Assembly (NCBI RefSeq): GCF_001956695.1
Contig: NZ_CP019070.1
Coordinates: 620,001 to 684,000, forward strand
Length of the DNA stretch: 64,000 nucleotides
DNA from: Poseidonibacter parvus
GTDB taxonomy: Bacteria > Campylobacterota > Campylobacteria > Campylobacterales > Arcobacteraceae
Direction of reading: 5' to 3'
A model generated the notes under the pieces. It was not told where the DNA came from, ran no database searches, and worked only from the letters and a program-made list of their open reading frames with translations. Below, piece after piece: positions 9,505 to 18,532 of the stretch (position 1 is its first letter; each line of letters opens with the position of its first letter). The translations under genes and the position numbers were made by a program.

Positions 9505-11133
9505 TTGCATATAAGAAATACAATTTATAAACTTCAAATATTATTTTCATTAATTATCTTAGTAATCTTTTCTTTATTTTACACAACATATAAAAATTCA
9601 TATCAAACAGATTTAGATACATATATACAAAAAGAAATAGAATTCAATAAAAATCGAATTATAGATTCATTAAAAATAGTATCATCTAAATATGAAGATA
9701 AACGTAATTCTTTTTTGAATATTCATAATTATTCATTGAAATTATTAAAAGAAGACTCTTCTCTTACTCTTAAAGAATTAAAAAAAGATATTAAAAATAA
9801 ATACAATTTAACTGATATTGAAATTGAACTTTATTTAATTGATAAAAACTATGTTATCTATGAAACAACTTTTACAAAAGATTTAGGTTTTGATTTGTCT
9901 GTTATAACAGAAGCAAAAGACTTTTTAGATAAAACAAAAATAGATGAAAAAGTTTATTTAGCAGATAATATATCAGAGGATGCTATTGATGGAAAATATA
10001 AACTTTATTCATATTCTAAACTAAAAAATGATACTTACTTAGAATTAGGATTTACAGATACCAAACTTTTCAATAGTATTTCAAATGATTTAAACAACCA
10101 TAAAAATTTATCTTTATATAGAGTAAATACAAATGGAGAATATCAATACTATTATAAGATGGAAAAAAGAAATAAAAATATTTCAAAAGAGGATCATTTT
10201 AAAGAATTAAAAAAGTTTTCTGTAAATGAAAAGTCTGATGATATCATTTTGAATACAATTAGAAATAATAAGTCAGTAATAGTAGAAAAAGACAATGAAG
10301 TAATTTCATATACCCCTTTATTGGAATATAAAGAATTCTCTCTTTTAAAATATACAGATATAGTTATGCAAATAAAAATTGATATTACTCAAAAAATAAA
10401 AGCATTAGAAGATTTTAAAAAAATATTTATTTTTGCTTTTGTTATTACAATATTATTTTTATATTTTATGTTTAATTGGATAAAAAAGAATTTTACAAAA
10501 CCAATTGAAATTATTGCAAATTCAATTAGAAAAGAGGAAACAATAGATTACTTCAATGAATCTAAAAATGATTGCGAATTAACTTATATTTCAAATGAAT
10601 ATAATAAACTCTATGACAAACTAAAAAATGAAATTCAAATAAATAAAGATTTAACATATATAGATGTACTTACAAATATAAAGAATAGAAAAGCTTATAA
10701 TGAAAAATTAAAAGAGGATTTATCTTTAAAAAAGCGTTACAACACACCTTTTTGTATGCTTATATTGGATATAGATAATTTTAAGAAAATTAATGATTTT
10801 TATGGACATAAAATGGGAGATAAGGTACTTATTGAGTTATCTAAATTAATACAAAACAATATTAGAGTAAATGATAATTTATTTAGAATAGGAGGGGAAG
10901 AGTTTGTGATAATCTTTTCTCAAACTATTTTAGAAAATGCAAAAATAGTTAGTGAAAAAGTAAGAGATATTATTCAAAGAGATTTAAATACAATTGAAAA
11001 TCAAAAAATTACTGTAAGTATCGGCTTATCTGAAGTTACACTTGAAGATAATGAAGATATGATTTTTAAAAGAGTGGATACATTAATGTATAAATCTAAA
11101 AATAATGCTAAGAATAAAGTTTCTATAGGATAA
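9505..11133 (+). CDS. Membrane-bound diguanylate cyclase with periplasmic sensor domain
   Basis: Translation starts at TTG 9505, six bases after AAAGGA. The 542-residue protein has a transmembrane helix at about residues 10-28 and a periplasmic domain to about residue 305, probably Cache-like judging from size and topology. A second helix lies at about 306-325, then a short linker, then a GGDEF domain from about residue 385. The active-site motif is RIGGEEF. An RVND motif five residues upstream is an intact RxxD inhibitory site, so the enzyme should make c-di-GMP with product feedback. The ligand is unknown. It is monocistronic, ending at a hairpin. Confidence 0.9.
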   Translation: MHIRNTIYKLQILFSLIILVIFSLFYTTYKNSYQTDLDTYIQKEIEFNKNRIIDSLKIVSSKYEDKRNSFLNIHNYSLKLLKEDSSLTLKELKKDIKNKYNLTDIEIELYLIDKNYVIYETTFTKDLGFDLSVITEAKDFLDKTKIDEKVYLADNISEDAIDGKYKLYSYSKLKNDTYLELGFTDTKLFNSISNDLNNHKNLSLYRVNTNGEYQYYYKMEKRNKNISKEDHFKELKKFSVNEKSDDIILNTIRNNKSVIVEKDNEVISYTPLLEYKEFSLLKYTDIVMQIKIDITQKIKALEDFKKIFIFAFVITILFLYFMFNWIKKNFTKPIEIIANSIRKEETIDYFNESKNDCELTYISNEYNKLYDKLKNEIQINKDLTYIDVLTNIKNRKAYNEKLKEDLSLKKRYNTPFCMLILDIDNFKKINDFYGHKMGDKVLIELSKLIQNNIRVNDNLFRIGGEEFVIIFSQTILENAKIVSEKVRDIIQRDLNTIENQKITVSIGLSEVTLEDNEDMIFKRVDTLMYKSKNNAKNKVSIG

Positions 11134-11146
11134 ATATAAATCAAAA

Positions 11147-11174
11147 AGAGAACCTATTTTCATAGGTTTTCTCT
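11147..11174. terminator. Terminator between the cyclase and AEC permease genes
   Basis: AGAGAACCTAT pairs with ATAGGTTTTCTCT around a TTTC loop, with a two-base bulge in the right arm. T-rich sequence follows on the plus strand. It separates two convergent genes. Confidence 0.6.
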
Positions 11175-11235
11175 ATGTTCTTTTATTTTTTTATAAGAAT
11201 TAAGTATATTTCTAATCTACAAGTATTAATAAATC

Positions 11236-12165
11236 TTAGAACCCACCATATAAATATATATAAAGTGGTATTGTAATAACTGAAACTACGGTACTTAAAA
11301 ATACTGCTAAGCTAGCTTTCTCTGGTTTTGCATTTAGTAATACAGCTAGAGTTACTGTGTTTCCTGCAAGTGGTACTATTGAAAATAAAAACATTACATC
11401 ATATAGCTCTTGATTTAAGATAAATAAATATTCTTTATCTATAAAGATAACTCCTAATATTGCTAAGGGCCAAAAAATAAATTTTAGAAAGAATGTAATA
11501 GAAATAAACTTCACATCAAAATTATCAGGTTCACTTTTTAATCCAATTAGCCCCATACCCAACATCATCATTCCTAAGATCCCATATGCACCTTTAAATT
11601 GTGCAGTATATGAACTAATTGTTTCAGGAATTTCAAAACCAGCTATGTTTAAAACAATACCTAATATAAAAGCATAAAGAATTGGAAGTTTTGACATTTT
11701 TTTCAAAGCTTGCGAAACTGTAAAATTTCCTTTTGCAGTTACATAAAAACCTGTTGTACTTTCATATAAAAGAGATGTTAATACTGTAAAAATATAAATA
11801 TCAGCAAGATGTGGTGGAAATAAAATTATTGCTAAAGGGATACCAAAAAAACCTGTATTTCCAGTTCCTGCAGAAAAAGATAAAATATTACCTGTTGGGT
11901 CCTTCCATGAGTTTTTGAATATCGCAAGAGATGCAAAAGCAATAATTGAACAAAAAATAAATAAAAATATTGGAAGCATTGCAACTGCAAAATCTATTTT
12001 AACACTTATAGTTGCAGAGAATACTACAATTGGACCAAGTATATAAATTAGTAAAGTAGCAATTGATTCTCTTTGTACATTTAAAACCCTAGAAGATAAA
12101 TATCCAAGTACAACATTAATATAAATTGGAAACACTTTTAAAAGAATAACAAAAAATAAGCTCAT
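11236..12165 (-). CDS. AEC-family permease (auxin efflux carrier type)
   Basis: The 309-residue protein is almost entirely hydrophobic, with about ten predicted membrane helices in the two-half arrangement of the AEC/BART superfamily. It has the mid-protein GNTGFFGIPLAIILF motif and the C-terminal AGNTVTLAVLLNAKPEKASLAVFLSTV segment, both characteristic of the family. Bacterial members export or import carboxylates such as malate or malonate; the substrate here cannot be read from sequence. It is a single-gene unit on the minus strand. Confidence 0.85.
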   Translation of the reverse strand: MSLFFVILLKVFPIYINVVLGYLSSRVLNVQRESIATLLIYILGPIVVFSATISVKIDFAVAMLPIFLFIFCSIIAFASLAIFKNSWKDPTGNILSFSAGTGNTGFFGIPLAIILFPPHLADIYIFTVLTSLLYESTTGFYVTAKGNFTVSQALKKMSKLPILYAFILGIVLNIAGFEIPETISSYTAQFKGAYGILGMMMLGMGLIGLKSEPDNFDVKFISITFFLKFIFWPLAILGVIFIDKEYLFILNQELYDVMFLFSIVPLAGNTVTLAVLLNAKPEKASLAVFLSTVVSVITIPLYIYLYGGF

Positions 12166-12274
12166 TTTTTTCCTTGCATGACAGTTTAATTTTGAATAAT
12201 ATTAATTGTATTTAAAAATTAATTTATATAGACTGAATAGTCAAGAAGAATGAAACTTAATAATTATTTATTTT

Positions 12275-12679
12275 TTAATTAAAAGAAACAAAATCCTCAA
12301 TAATTTCAGCAATTTCATCTTTTTTAATATCTAATTGATCTACTGATAATATTTCTCTAATTTTTTCACTCTTAATATCATTTAAGCTTTTTAAATTTTT
12401 ATAACCCATATCCCAATTTGGAAATAATCTAGTTGCATCATTTTCATCAACTAAATCTATTATATTTTCATGTCTATCATCTTTTAATATTTTATTATAA
12501 ACTTCTAGAACATTATGTTTTTCTCCTTCAAGACATTGAAGGAATGTTCTCCCTTTTACAATAAGTAAGCCTGTTAATTCTTTTTCATGATTATTTATTC
12601 TAGCTTTTTCTAAGATTTCTTCTAACTCATCATCTAAAATATTGCGAGTTGCAGTACTCATATACATTATTCTATACAT
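12275..12679 (-). CDS. BLUF-domain blue-light photoreceptor
   Basis: The 134-residue protein is a short BLUF protein: the flavin-binding domain (residues 1-95) plus a C-terminal helical cap. Aligned by spacing with AppA, the photochemical residues are all present: Y6, N30, Q48 in FLQCLEG, W89 and M91 in FPNWDMG. Blue light should therefore rearrange the Gln/Tyr hydrogen bonds around FAD. There is no output domain, so signalling must go through a partner protein. The next gene upstream on the same strand, 71 bases away, is an atypical receiver protein, which is a possible partner by position only. Confidence 0.92.
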   Translation of the reverse strand: MYRIMYMSTATRNILDDELEEILEKARINNHEKELTGLLIVKGRTFLQCLEGEKHNVLEVYNKILKDDRHENIIDLVDENDATRLFPNWDMGYKNLKSLNDIKSEKIREILSVDQLDIKKDEIAEIIEDFVSFN

Positions 12680-12750
12680 AATAATTTCTCCTATATACTT
12701 TAAAAACTAATTATAACAAAATAATGTATCAAAAAAGTATCATGTTATGG

Positions 12751-13329
12751 CTAATATATAAGTTTTATATCATCATTATCAACTATATAATTAATTTTAT
12801 GAATATTTAATAACTCAATAATTGAGATTAATTCTTTTATATTGCTCTTTTCTTGAATTAAAGTTATTTTTGACAGGTCTTTTATATATGCATAGTAAGT
12901 AAATTGTTTCATCACATCTTCAAGTATTTCAATTATGTTAGTTGAAGCTACTGAATATTTACAAGGTAGAGTATGATAATTTTCAATATAATTTACTAAA
13001 TCATTTGCACTAAGTGGTTTTAGTAAAAGTTTTCTTTTATATTCAAAAGAGCACTCTTTGCATGATAACTCACTATTATATGTTAATGTAGTACTTATTA
13101 CTAAAAAATTATAATTTTTATTTAATTTAGTAGCTTCTTTAAAAATATTATCTCCAAGGCTTGTTGTTACATCAATTACTAGTAGGTCATAATTTATTTG
13201 CTTTATTTTTTCTAAAAAAATATCAGTTCTATTTGTTTTGTGAATAACTGTATTCCTTATGTATTTCTCAACAATATCATAAATATCATTTTCATTAATT
13301 TCTAAGTCAAATACTAATATTTTCATCAT
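12751..13329 (-). CDS. Divergent receiver-like protein
   Basis: The first ~115 of 192 residues have the pattern of a response-regulator receiver: MKILVFDLE at strand 1, an aspartate in DLLVIDVTT at strand 3 near residue 53, and LLLKPLSANDL with the Lys-Pro pair at strand 5. The acidic pocket is reduced and the usual D-x-x-MP after the acceptor is missing, so phosphorylation is doubtful. The C-terminal ~75 residues (helical, then a short strand) match nothing I recognise. Two adjacent ATG codons are possible starts. Cys residues cluster around residues 90-95 (SCKECSF). Confidence 0.6.
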   Translation of the reverse strand: MMKILVFDLEINENDIYDIVEKYIRNTVIHKTNRTDIFLEKIKQINYDLLVIDVTTSLGDNIFKEATKLNKNYNFLVISTTLTYNSELSCKECSFEYKRKLLLKPLSANDLVNYIENYHTLPCKYSVASTNIIEILEDVMKQFTYYAYIKDLSKITLIQEKSNIKELISIIELLNIHKINYIVDNDDIKLIY

Positions 13330-13530
13330 TTAAGTACCTTGAAACATTTTTCTAATTTTAAAAATCTCTTCTATATTTTCAAGAATAAATAAAGTAAAAA
13401 GTAACTTTCAATATCCTTTAAAATTTTTATTTGTTTTTATTTTATCACTTGTTTCTTAATTATATTATAAATAATGGATAATAAATAACATTTTAATGAT
13501 ATTAGAGTTAATCATTTTATAATTCTTCTT

Positions 13531-13539
13531 TGCTAAAAT
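13531..13539 (+). promoter_or_regulatory. Candidate extended -10 promoter for the inositol-phosphatase gene
   Basis: TGCTAAAAT fits an extended -10 box about 38 bases before the likely start codon. No -35 box is obvious. The rest of the gap from 13330 is AT-rich without other recognisable signals. Confidence 0.4.
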
Positions 13540-13576
13540 AAAGCAAATAAAATAAATTAACAAAATGGAATTTTTA

Positions 13577-14350
13577 ATGAAAGATAAATTAATAGAAATT
13601 ATAAAAGAAGCTGGAGTTATATTAAAAGATGGATATTATTCAAAAAAAGATGTAAGTTTTAAAGCTAAAAAAGATTTAGTTACGAAATATGATGTTGCAG
13701 TTGAAAATTTTTTAAAAGAAAAATTTGAAAAAGAATTTAGTGATTTTAATGTCATAGCAGAAGAATCAGATAATACAAATAAGGTTTTCTCAAACTCTAT
13801 AATAGTTGACCCAATTGATGGAACAACAAATTTTGTAAATAAACTACCACATACTGCAATTTCAGTTGGTGTTTATAAAAATAAAAAGCCATTTATAGGA
13901 ATTGTTTATAATCCTATTTTAGATGAACTTTACACAGCAGTTGTAGGTGAGGGTGCTTTTTGTAATGGAGAAAAAATTGAAGTTTCAGATGAGAATGATT
14001 TCCAAAAGTCACTTCTTTCAACAGGTTTTCCCTATACATCAGGAACGTGTGAGGATGATTTAAATGATGTGATAGAAAAAATTAAGAAGATTTTACCAAA
14101 ATGTCAAGATATAAGAAGACTTGGTTCTGCTGCACTTGATTTATGTTATGTCGCACGTGGAGTTTATGAAGGCTATTATGAAATGAATCTTAAAGCTTGG
14201 GATGTTAGTGCTGGTTTAATCATTTTACAAGAAGCTGGTGGAAAAGTTTCTAATATTGATGGAAATGAATATGTATTATTTGAAAATAAGTATATTGTTG
14301 CTTCGAATAATAAAATTCATAATGAATTAATTAAGAATTTAAACCAATAG
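13577..14350 (+). CDS. suhB: Inositol monophosphatase family protein
   Basis: The ATG at 13577 is preferred over that at 13565 because TGGAA at 13566-13570 gives it a ribosome site; the product is then 257 residues. The metal-binding motifs of the family are intact: the EES motif near residue 66, VDPIDGTTNFVN, and AWDVSAGLIILQEAGG near the end. It should remove phosphate from inositol 1-phosphate or related sugar phosphates in a Mg-dependent, Li-sensitive reaction. SuhB homologues may also act in rRNA antitermination, which cannot be judged here. Confidence 0.88.
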   Translation: MKDKLIEIIKEAGVILKDGYYSKKDVSFKAKKDLVTKYDVAVENFLKEKFEKEFSDFNVIAEESDNTNKVFSNSIIVDPIDGTTNFVNKLPHTAISVGVYKNKKPFIGIVYNPILDELYTAVVGEGAFCNGEKIEVSDENDFQKSLLSTGFPYTSGTCEDDLNDVIEKIKKILPKCQDIRRLGSAALDLCYVARGVYEGYYEMNLKAWDVSAGLIILQEAGGKVSNIDGNEYVLFENKYIVASNNKIHNELIKNLNQ

Positions 14351-14396
14351 AAAATAATGTTTTTAGTAAGAAAGCAATTTTTTAGTAACTTTTAAG

Positions 14397-14402
14397 TACA
14401 AT
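14397..14402 (+). promoter_or_regulatory. Candidate -10 box for glmS
   Basis: TACAAT lies 34 bases upstream of the glmS ATG, preceded by T-rich tracts that resemble Campylobacterota sigma-70 promoters. A start site near 14409 would leave a short leader with AAAGGTG as the ribosome site. No glmS ribozyme is visible in the leader. Confidence 0.4.
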
Positions 14403-14436
14403 CTTTGATTAAATTTAATTTCAAAGGTGTGTCTTT

Positions 14437-16242
14437 ATGTGTGGAATAGTTGGATATATAGGTAAAAACAATACTACTAAAATATTATTAGATGGTTTAA
14501 AAGAGCTTGAATACAGAGGCTATGACTCTGCAGGTATTGCTGTTTTAAATAAAGATAAAATTGATGTATTCAAAGCTTTAGGAAAACTTCATAATTTAGA
14601 AGAAAGAATTAATAACACAACGACTCAAGATAGCTATGAACTTGGAATTGGTCACACAAGATGGGCAACACATGGGCAACCAACAGAACTTAATGCACAC
14701 CCACATTTAGGTGAGTATTCTTATGTAGTACACAATGGAATCATTGAAAATTACAAAGAATTAAAAGAAGAATTAACAGCACTTGGACATAAATTCGTAT
14801 CACAAACTGATACAGAAGTTATTGTTCATTTATTTGAAAATTATAATAATAAATTAAATGATACAACAAAAGCATTTCATAGTACAATTGATAGATTAGA
14901 AGGTGCTTTTTCAATTCTACTAATTACAAAAGCAGATCCTACAAAAATATTTTTCTTTAAACATGGTTCACCTTTAATTGTTGCAAATGGAAATGAAAAA
15001 GAAGAAGTATTATTTTCATCTTCAGATGCACCATTAATTGGTTTAGCTTCTGATGTTGTTTATTTAGAAGATGGAGTTGGTGGAATTGCAACTGCAAAAG
15101 GTATTGAATTTTTTAATGATAATTATTCATGGTCAACACTTCCAACTTCAAAACAATTTGCACAAAAAGATGGTTTTAGATTCTTTATGGAAAAAGAAAT
15201 TTATGAGCAAAGTGATGTTGTAGGCGATTGTATGTTAGGTCGACTTAATGATGAAGAAATTTTATTTGATGAAATAGATAAATCATTAATTGAAGGAATA
15301 AACGAAATTAAAATTTGTGCTTGTGGTACTTCGTACCACTCAGGATTAACTGCATCATATCTTTTTGAAAGACTTTCAAAAGTTAAATGTAATGTTGAAA
15401 TCGCAAGTGAATTTAGATATAAAGATCCTTTATTAACAAAAGATACACTGTTTATAGTAATATCACAAAGTGGTGAAACAGCTGATACTTTAGAAGCTTT
15501 AAAAATGGCAAAAGCTGCAGGACTTAAATCTCTTGTAGTTTGTAATGTTGATAATTCTTCAATGACAAGAACTGCAGATGCAACGATTTTAACACGTGCT
15601 GGAATTGAAAAAGGTGTTGCATCAACAAAAGCATTTACTACACAAACAGTTGTATTATGGATGTTAGCACTTTATTTTGGAAAAGCAAAAAATGTTTTAC
15701 AAAGTGATAAATTACAAAATGAACTTAAAGCATTAAGAGAAGTTCCAAAGTCTTTAATAATTGATGATAAAATTCATGAAAAAACTAAAAGACTTTCAAA
15801 AAGGTACCTACATGGTCATGGCTTCTTCTTTATTGGTCGGGATGTATTTTTCCCACTAGCATTAGAAGGAGCTTTAAAGCTTAAAGAAATTTCATATTTA
15901 CATGCAGAAGGTTATCCTGCAGGTGAAATGAAGCACGGCCCAATTGCATTAGCTGATCCTGAGTTGTTCACTATTGCACTTATGCCTGAAAATTTACTTT
16001 ATGATAAAATAAAATCGAATGTTGAAGAATTAAGTGCTAGAGATAGTACTATTTGTTCTATATCACCACTTAAATTTGATTTAAGTGATGACTTTATTAA
16101 AACTAAAAAAACTGATCATTATATGTTAGAATTTTTTGAAATGTTAATAGCATTACAGTTATTATCAATGGAAATATCAGTTAGATTAGGAAATGATGTT
16201 GATATGCCAAGAAACTTGGCAAAATCAGTAACAGTAGAATAG
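14437..16242 (+). CDS. glmS: Glutamine-fructose-6-phosphate aminotransferase (isomerizing)
   Basis: The 601-residue protein has the two-domain GlmS structure. The N-terminal glutaminase starts with catalytic Cys2 (MCGIVGYIG) and includes ELEYRGYDSAGIAV and GHTRWATHGQP. Two SIS sugar-isomerase domains follow from about residue 280, with ACGTSYHSG and ISQSGETADTLEAL. The C-terminus ends PRNLAKSVTVE as is standard. It makes glucosamine-6-phosphate for peptidoglycan and lipopolysaccharide. It is probably a separate transcript from the upstream phosphatase. Confidence 0.97.
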   Translation: MCGIVGYIGKNNTTKILLDGLKELEYRGYDSAGIAVLNKDKIDVFKALGKLHNLEERINNTTTQDSYELGIGHTRWATHGQPTELNAHPHLGEYSYVVHNGIIENYKELKEELTALGHKFVSQTDTEVIVHLFENYNNKLNDTTKAFHSTIDRLEGAFSILLITKADPTKIFFFKHGSPLIVANGNEKEEVLFSSSDAPLIGLASDVVYLEDGVGGIATAKGIEFFNDNYSWSTLPTSKQFAQKDGFRFFMEKEIYEQSDVVGDCMLGRLNDEEILFDEIDKSLIEGINEIKICACGTSYHSGLTASYLFERLSKVKCNVEIASEFRYKDPLLTKDTLFIVISQSGETADTLEALKMAKAAGLKSLVVCNVDNSSMTRTADATILTRAGIEKGVASTKAFTTQTVVLWMLALYFGKAKNVLQSDKLQNELKALREVPKSLIIDDKIHEKTKRLSKRYLHGHGFFFIGRDVFFPLALEGALKLKEISYLHAEGYPAGEMKHGPIALADPELFTIALMPENLLYDKIKSNVEELSARDSTICSISPLKFDLSDDFIKTKKTDHYMLEFFEMLIALQLLSMEISVRLGNDVDMPRNLAKSVTVE

Positions 16243-16299
16243 ACTCGACTTGCTGTTGTATTTGTTATTTTTTTAGCAGCAAAATTGGAATTAAAAATA

Positions 16300-16351
16300 A
16301 TGGAAAACAAAAATGGAAAACCACAAAGGAAAACAAAAATGGAAAACAAAA
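16300..16351 (+). repeat. Short imperfect repeat spanning the metK start
   Basis: The 12-mer ATGGAAAACAAA occurs at 16300 and again at 16339, with a related AATGGAAAACC copy between. The second copy forms the likely metK start, preceded by AAAGGA. It looks like a local duplication that created extra upstream ATG codons. Confidence 0.6.
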
Positions 16352-17547
16352 AAGAGTATTTATTTACTTCAGAAGTAGTAAGCCCAGGTCACCCTGATAA
16401 ATGTGCAGATATTATTGCGGATACTATTGTTGATAAATTAATTATTGAAGATAAAAACAGCAGAGTTGCATCTGAAGTTTTTGTAGCAGGAAAAAATGTT
16501 GTAATTGGTGGAGAAGTTAAATCAACTTGCCAATTATCTAATGAAGATTATGAGAAATTAGTTAAAGATGCTTTAGCAAAAATTGGTTATGACGGAAAGT
16601 CAAGCTTTACAAAAGAGCAGTGTTTACATCCTGATGATGTAAATGTTCAAGTTTTATTAAACCAACAAAGCCCAGATATTTCTCAAGGTGTTGATCAAAC
16701 AACTGGTGATATTGGTGCTGGTGATCAAGGTATTATGTTTGGTTTTGCATCAACTGAAACTGCTGATTATATGCCAGCTGCTATTTCATATGCGAGAATG
16801 TTAAGTGATAAAGTTTATAATTATGCATTAGCGCATAATCATAAATTAGGTGTTGATATTAAAACACAAGTTACTGTTGATTATGGAACAAAAGAAAATT
16901 TTGAAAATTGTAAACCACAAAAAATTCATACTATTGTAGTATCTGCTCCTTCTGTTGAAGGTATGGATATTAAAGAAGTTAGAGAATTAATTCAAGGTTT
17001 AATTGATGATTCTGGACTTCCAACAAATATGTATGATAAAGAAAGTACAATTATTCATATTAACCCAACGGGAAGATATGTATCTCACTCATCGTTACAT
17101 GATAGTGGATTAACAGGAAGAAAACTTATTGTAGATTCATTTGGAGGTTACTCTCCAATTGGTGGAGGAGCTCAAAGTTCAAAAGATTATACAAAAGTTG
17201 ATAGATCTGGTTTATATGCAGCAAGATGGCTAGCTAAGCACATTGTTGCAGCTGGACTTGCAAGTAAAGCTGTTGTTCAGATATCTTATGCGATTGGAGT
17301 TGCACGTCCTACTTCAGTTTCAGTTGATACAATGGGTACATATACAAGTGCTAATGATGATGATTTATCTGCTTTTGTTATGGAAAACTTTGCATTAACT
17401 CCAAAATGGATTACAGATAAATTTGCCTTAGATAAACCAAGTGCAGAGACTTTCCTTTATGCAGATGTAGCTGCACGTGGGCAAGTAGGTCAAAGTGATT
17501 ACCCTTGGGAAAAACTTGACGAATTAGAAAAATTTAAAAATTTATAA
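16339..17547 (+). CDS. metK: S-adenosylmethionine synthetase
   Basis: The start at 16339 has AAAGGA eight bases upstream and yields 402 residues, near the usual MetK length; an in-frame ATG at 16285 would add an 18-residue low-complexity leader with no family match. Signature motifs are SEVVSPGHPDKCADIIAD at the N-terminus, GAGDQGIMFG in the middle and the P-loop-like GGGAQSSKDYTKVDRSGLY. It makes SAM from methionine and ATP. It follows glmS by 96 bases and precedes accD by 19 bases. Confidence 0.95.
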   Translation: MENKKEYLFTSEVVSPGHPDKCADIIADTIVDKLIIEDKNSRVASEVFVAGKNVVIGGEVKSTCQLSNEDYEKLVKDALAKIGYDGKSSFTKEQCLHPDDVNVQVLLNQQSPDISQGVDQTTGDIGAGDQGIMFGFASTETADYMPAAISYARMLSDKVYNYALAHNHKLGVDIKTQVTVDYGTKENFENCKPQKIHTIVVSAPSVEGMDIKEVRELIQGLIDDSGLPTNMYDKESTIIHINPTGRYVSHSSLHDSGLTGRKLIVDSFGGYSPIGGGAQSSKDYTKVDRSGLYAARWLAKHIVAAGLASKAVVQISYAIGVARPTSVSVDTMGTYTSANDDDLSAFVMENFALTPKWITDKFALDKPSAETFLYADVAARGQVGQSDYPWEKLDELEKFKNL

Positions 17548-17566
17548 GATTTAAAAAGGATTTAGT

Positions 17567-18436
17567 ATGGATTTAAAAAACTTATTTAGCAAAATATCAT
17601 TTGACAGTGACTCAAAAGAACAAGCAACAAAAAAAGATGCTCCATCTCACTGGATAAAGTGTCCAGAATGTAATGCTTTGATGTTCTTCAAAGAGGTTGA
17701 AAATCAAGATAATATATGTCCTAAATGTAATTTTCATATGAGAATTGGTGCTAAAAGAAGAATTGAAATTTTAGCAGACGAAGGTACATTTGTTGAGTAT
17801 GATGAAGATTTAAGACCAAACGATCCTTTAAAATTTGTAGATAAAACTTCATACAAAAAAAGAGTTGAAGTTGCAGAGAAAAAAACTGGAAGAACTTCTT
17901 CTGTTCTAAGTGGAGAATGTGAAATAAACGGTAATGCTGTTCAAATTGTTGTATTTGATTTCTCTTTTATGGGAGGTTCATTAGGTTCTGTTGAGGGTGA
18001 AAAAATTGTTCGTGCTGTAAACAGATCTTTAGAAAAACATCAAGGTTTAATAATTGTTTCTGCATCAGGAGGTGCAAGAATGCAAGAGTCTACTTTTGCA
18101 TTAATGCAAATGGCAAAAACTTCTGCTGCGTTAAAAAGATTAGATCATGCAAAACTACCTTATATTTCTATTTTAACTGATCCTACAATGGGTGGTGTTT
18201 CTGCATCATTTGCATTTTTAGGTGACATTATTATGGCCGAACCTGGTGCTTTAATTGGGTTTGCAGGTCAGCGAGTTATTAAACAAACTATTGGAGCTGA
18301 TTTACCTGAAGGATTCCAAAGAGCTGAATTCTTACTTGAAAAAGGTTCAATTGATATGGTTGTAAATAGAGCAGATATGAAGCAAACTTTATCTGATTTA
18401 TTAACAATGTTTAAAAAAGAGAAAATAGCTAACTAG
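17567..18436 (+). CDS. accD: Acetyl-CoA carboxylase carboxyltransferase subunit beta
   Basis: The 289-residue protein has the N-terminal zinc ribbon of AccD (C32, C35, C51, C54) followed by the crotonase-fold carboxyltransferase domain. GGSLGSVEGEKIVRA and SASGGARMQES are visible, as is the GFAGQRVIKQT motif. With AccA it transfers the carboxyl group from biotin to acetyl-CoA, giving malonyl-CoA for fatty-acid synthesis. It is followed by a strong terminator, so it closes a metK-accD unit. Confidence 0.96.
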   Translation: MDLKNLFSKISFDSDSKEQATKKDAPSHWIKCPECNALMFFKEVENQDNICPKCNFHMRIGAKRRIEILADEGTFVEYDEDLRPNDPLKFVDKTSYKKRVEVAEKKTGRTSSVLSGECEINGNAVQIVVFDFSFMGGSLGSVEGEKIVRAVNRSLEKHQGLIIVSASGGARMQESTFALMQMAKTSAALKRLDHAKLPYISILTDPTMGGVSASFAFLGDIIMAEPGALIGFAGQRVIKQTIGADLPEGFQRAEFLLEKGSIDMVVNRADMKQTLSDLLTMFKKEKIAN

Positions 18437-18454
18437 CAAACTAATAAAACTTTG

Positions 18455-18483
18455 GAAACTTTAGGGTTTATACCTAAAGTTTC
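18455..18483 (+). terminator. Intrinsic terminator after accD
   Basis: A perfect 11-bp stem GAAACTTTAGG / CCTAAAGTTTC with a 7-base loop, followed by TATTTTC, lies 18 bases after the accD stop. Confidence 0.75.
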
Positions 18484-18497
18484 TATTTTCTGACTTA

Positions 18498-18503
18498 TAT
18501 AAT
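18498..18503 (+). promoter_or_regulatory. -10 box for rlmH
   Basis: A perfect TATAAT lies 29 bases before the rlmH ATG and just after the accD terminator, so rlmH starts a new transcription unit. Confidence 0.55.
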
Positions 18504-18532
18504 CTAACTTTTTATAAAGGCAAAAACTTCTT

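Noticed and set aside
14351-14436. glmS ribozyme in the glmS leader
   Set aside because: The leader is too short and AT-rich, and the ribozyme core is not visible; it is a Gram-positive feature.
16243-16299. SAM riboswitch before metK
   Set aside because: The gap is under 100 bases and only a weak TTGCTG/CAGCAA pairing is present; no riboswitch core is recognisable.
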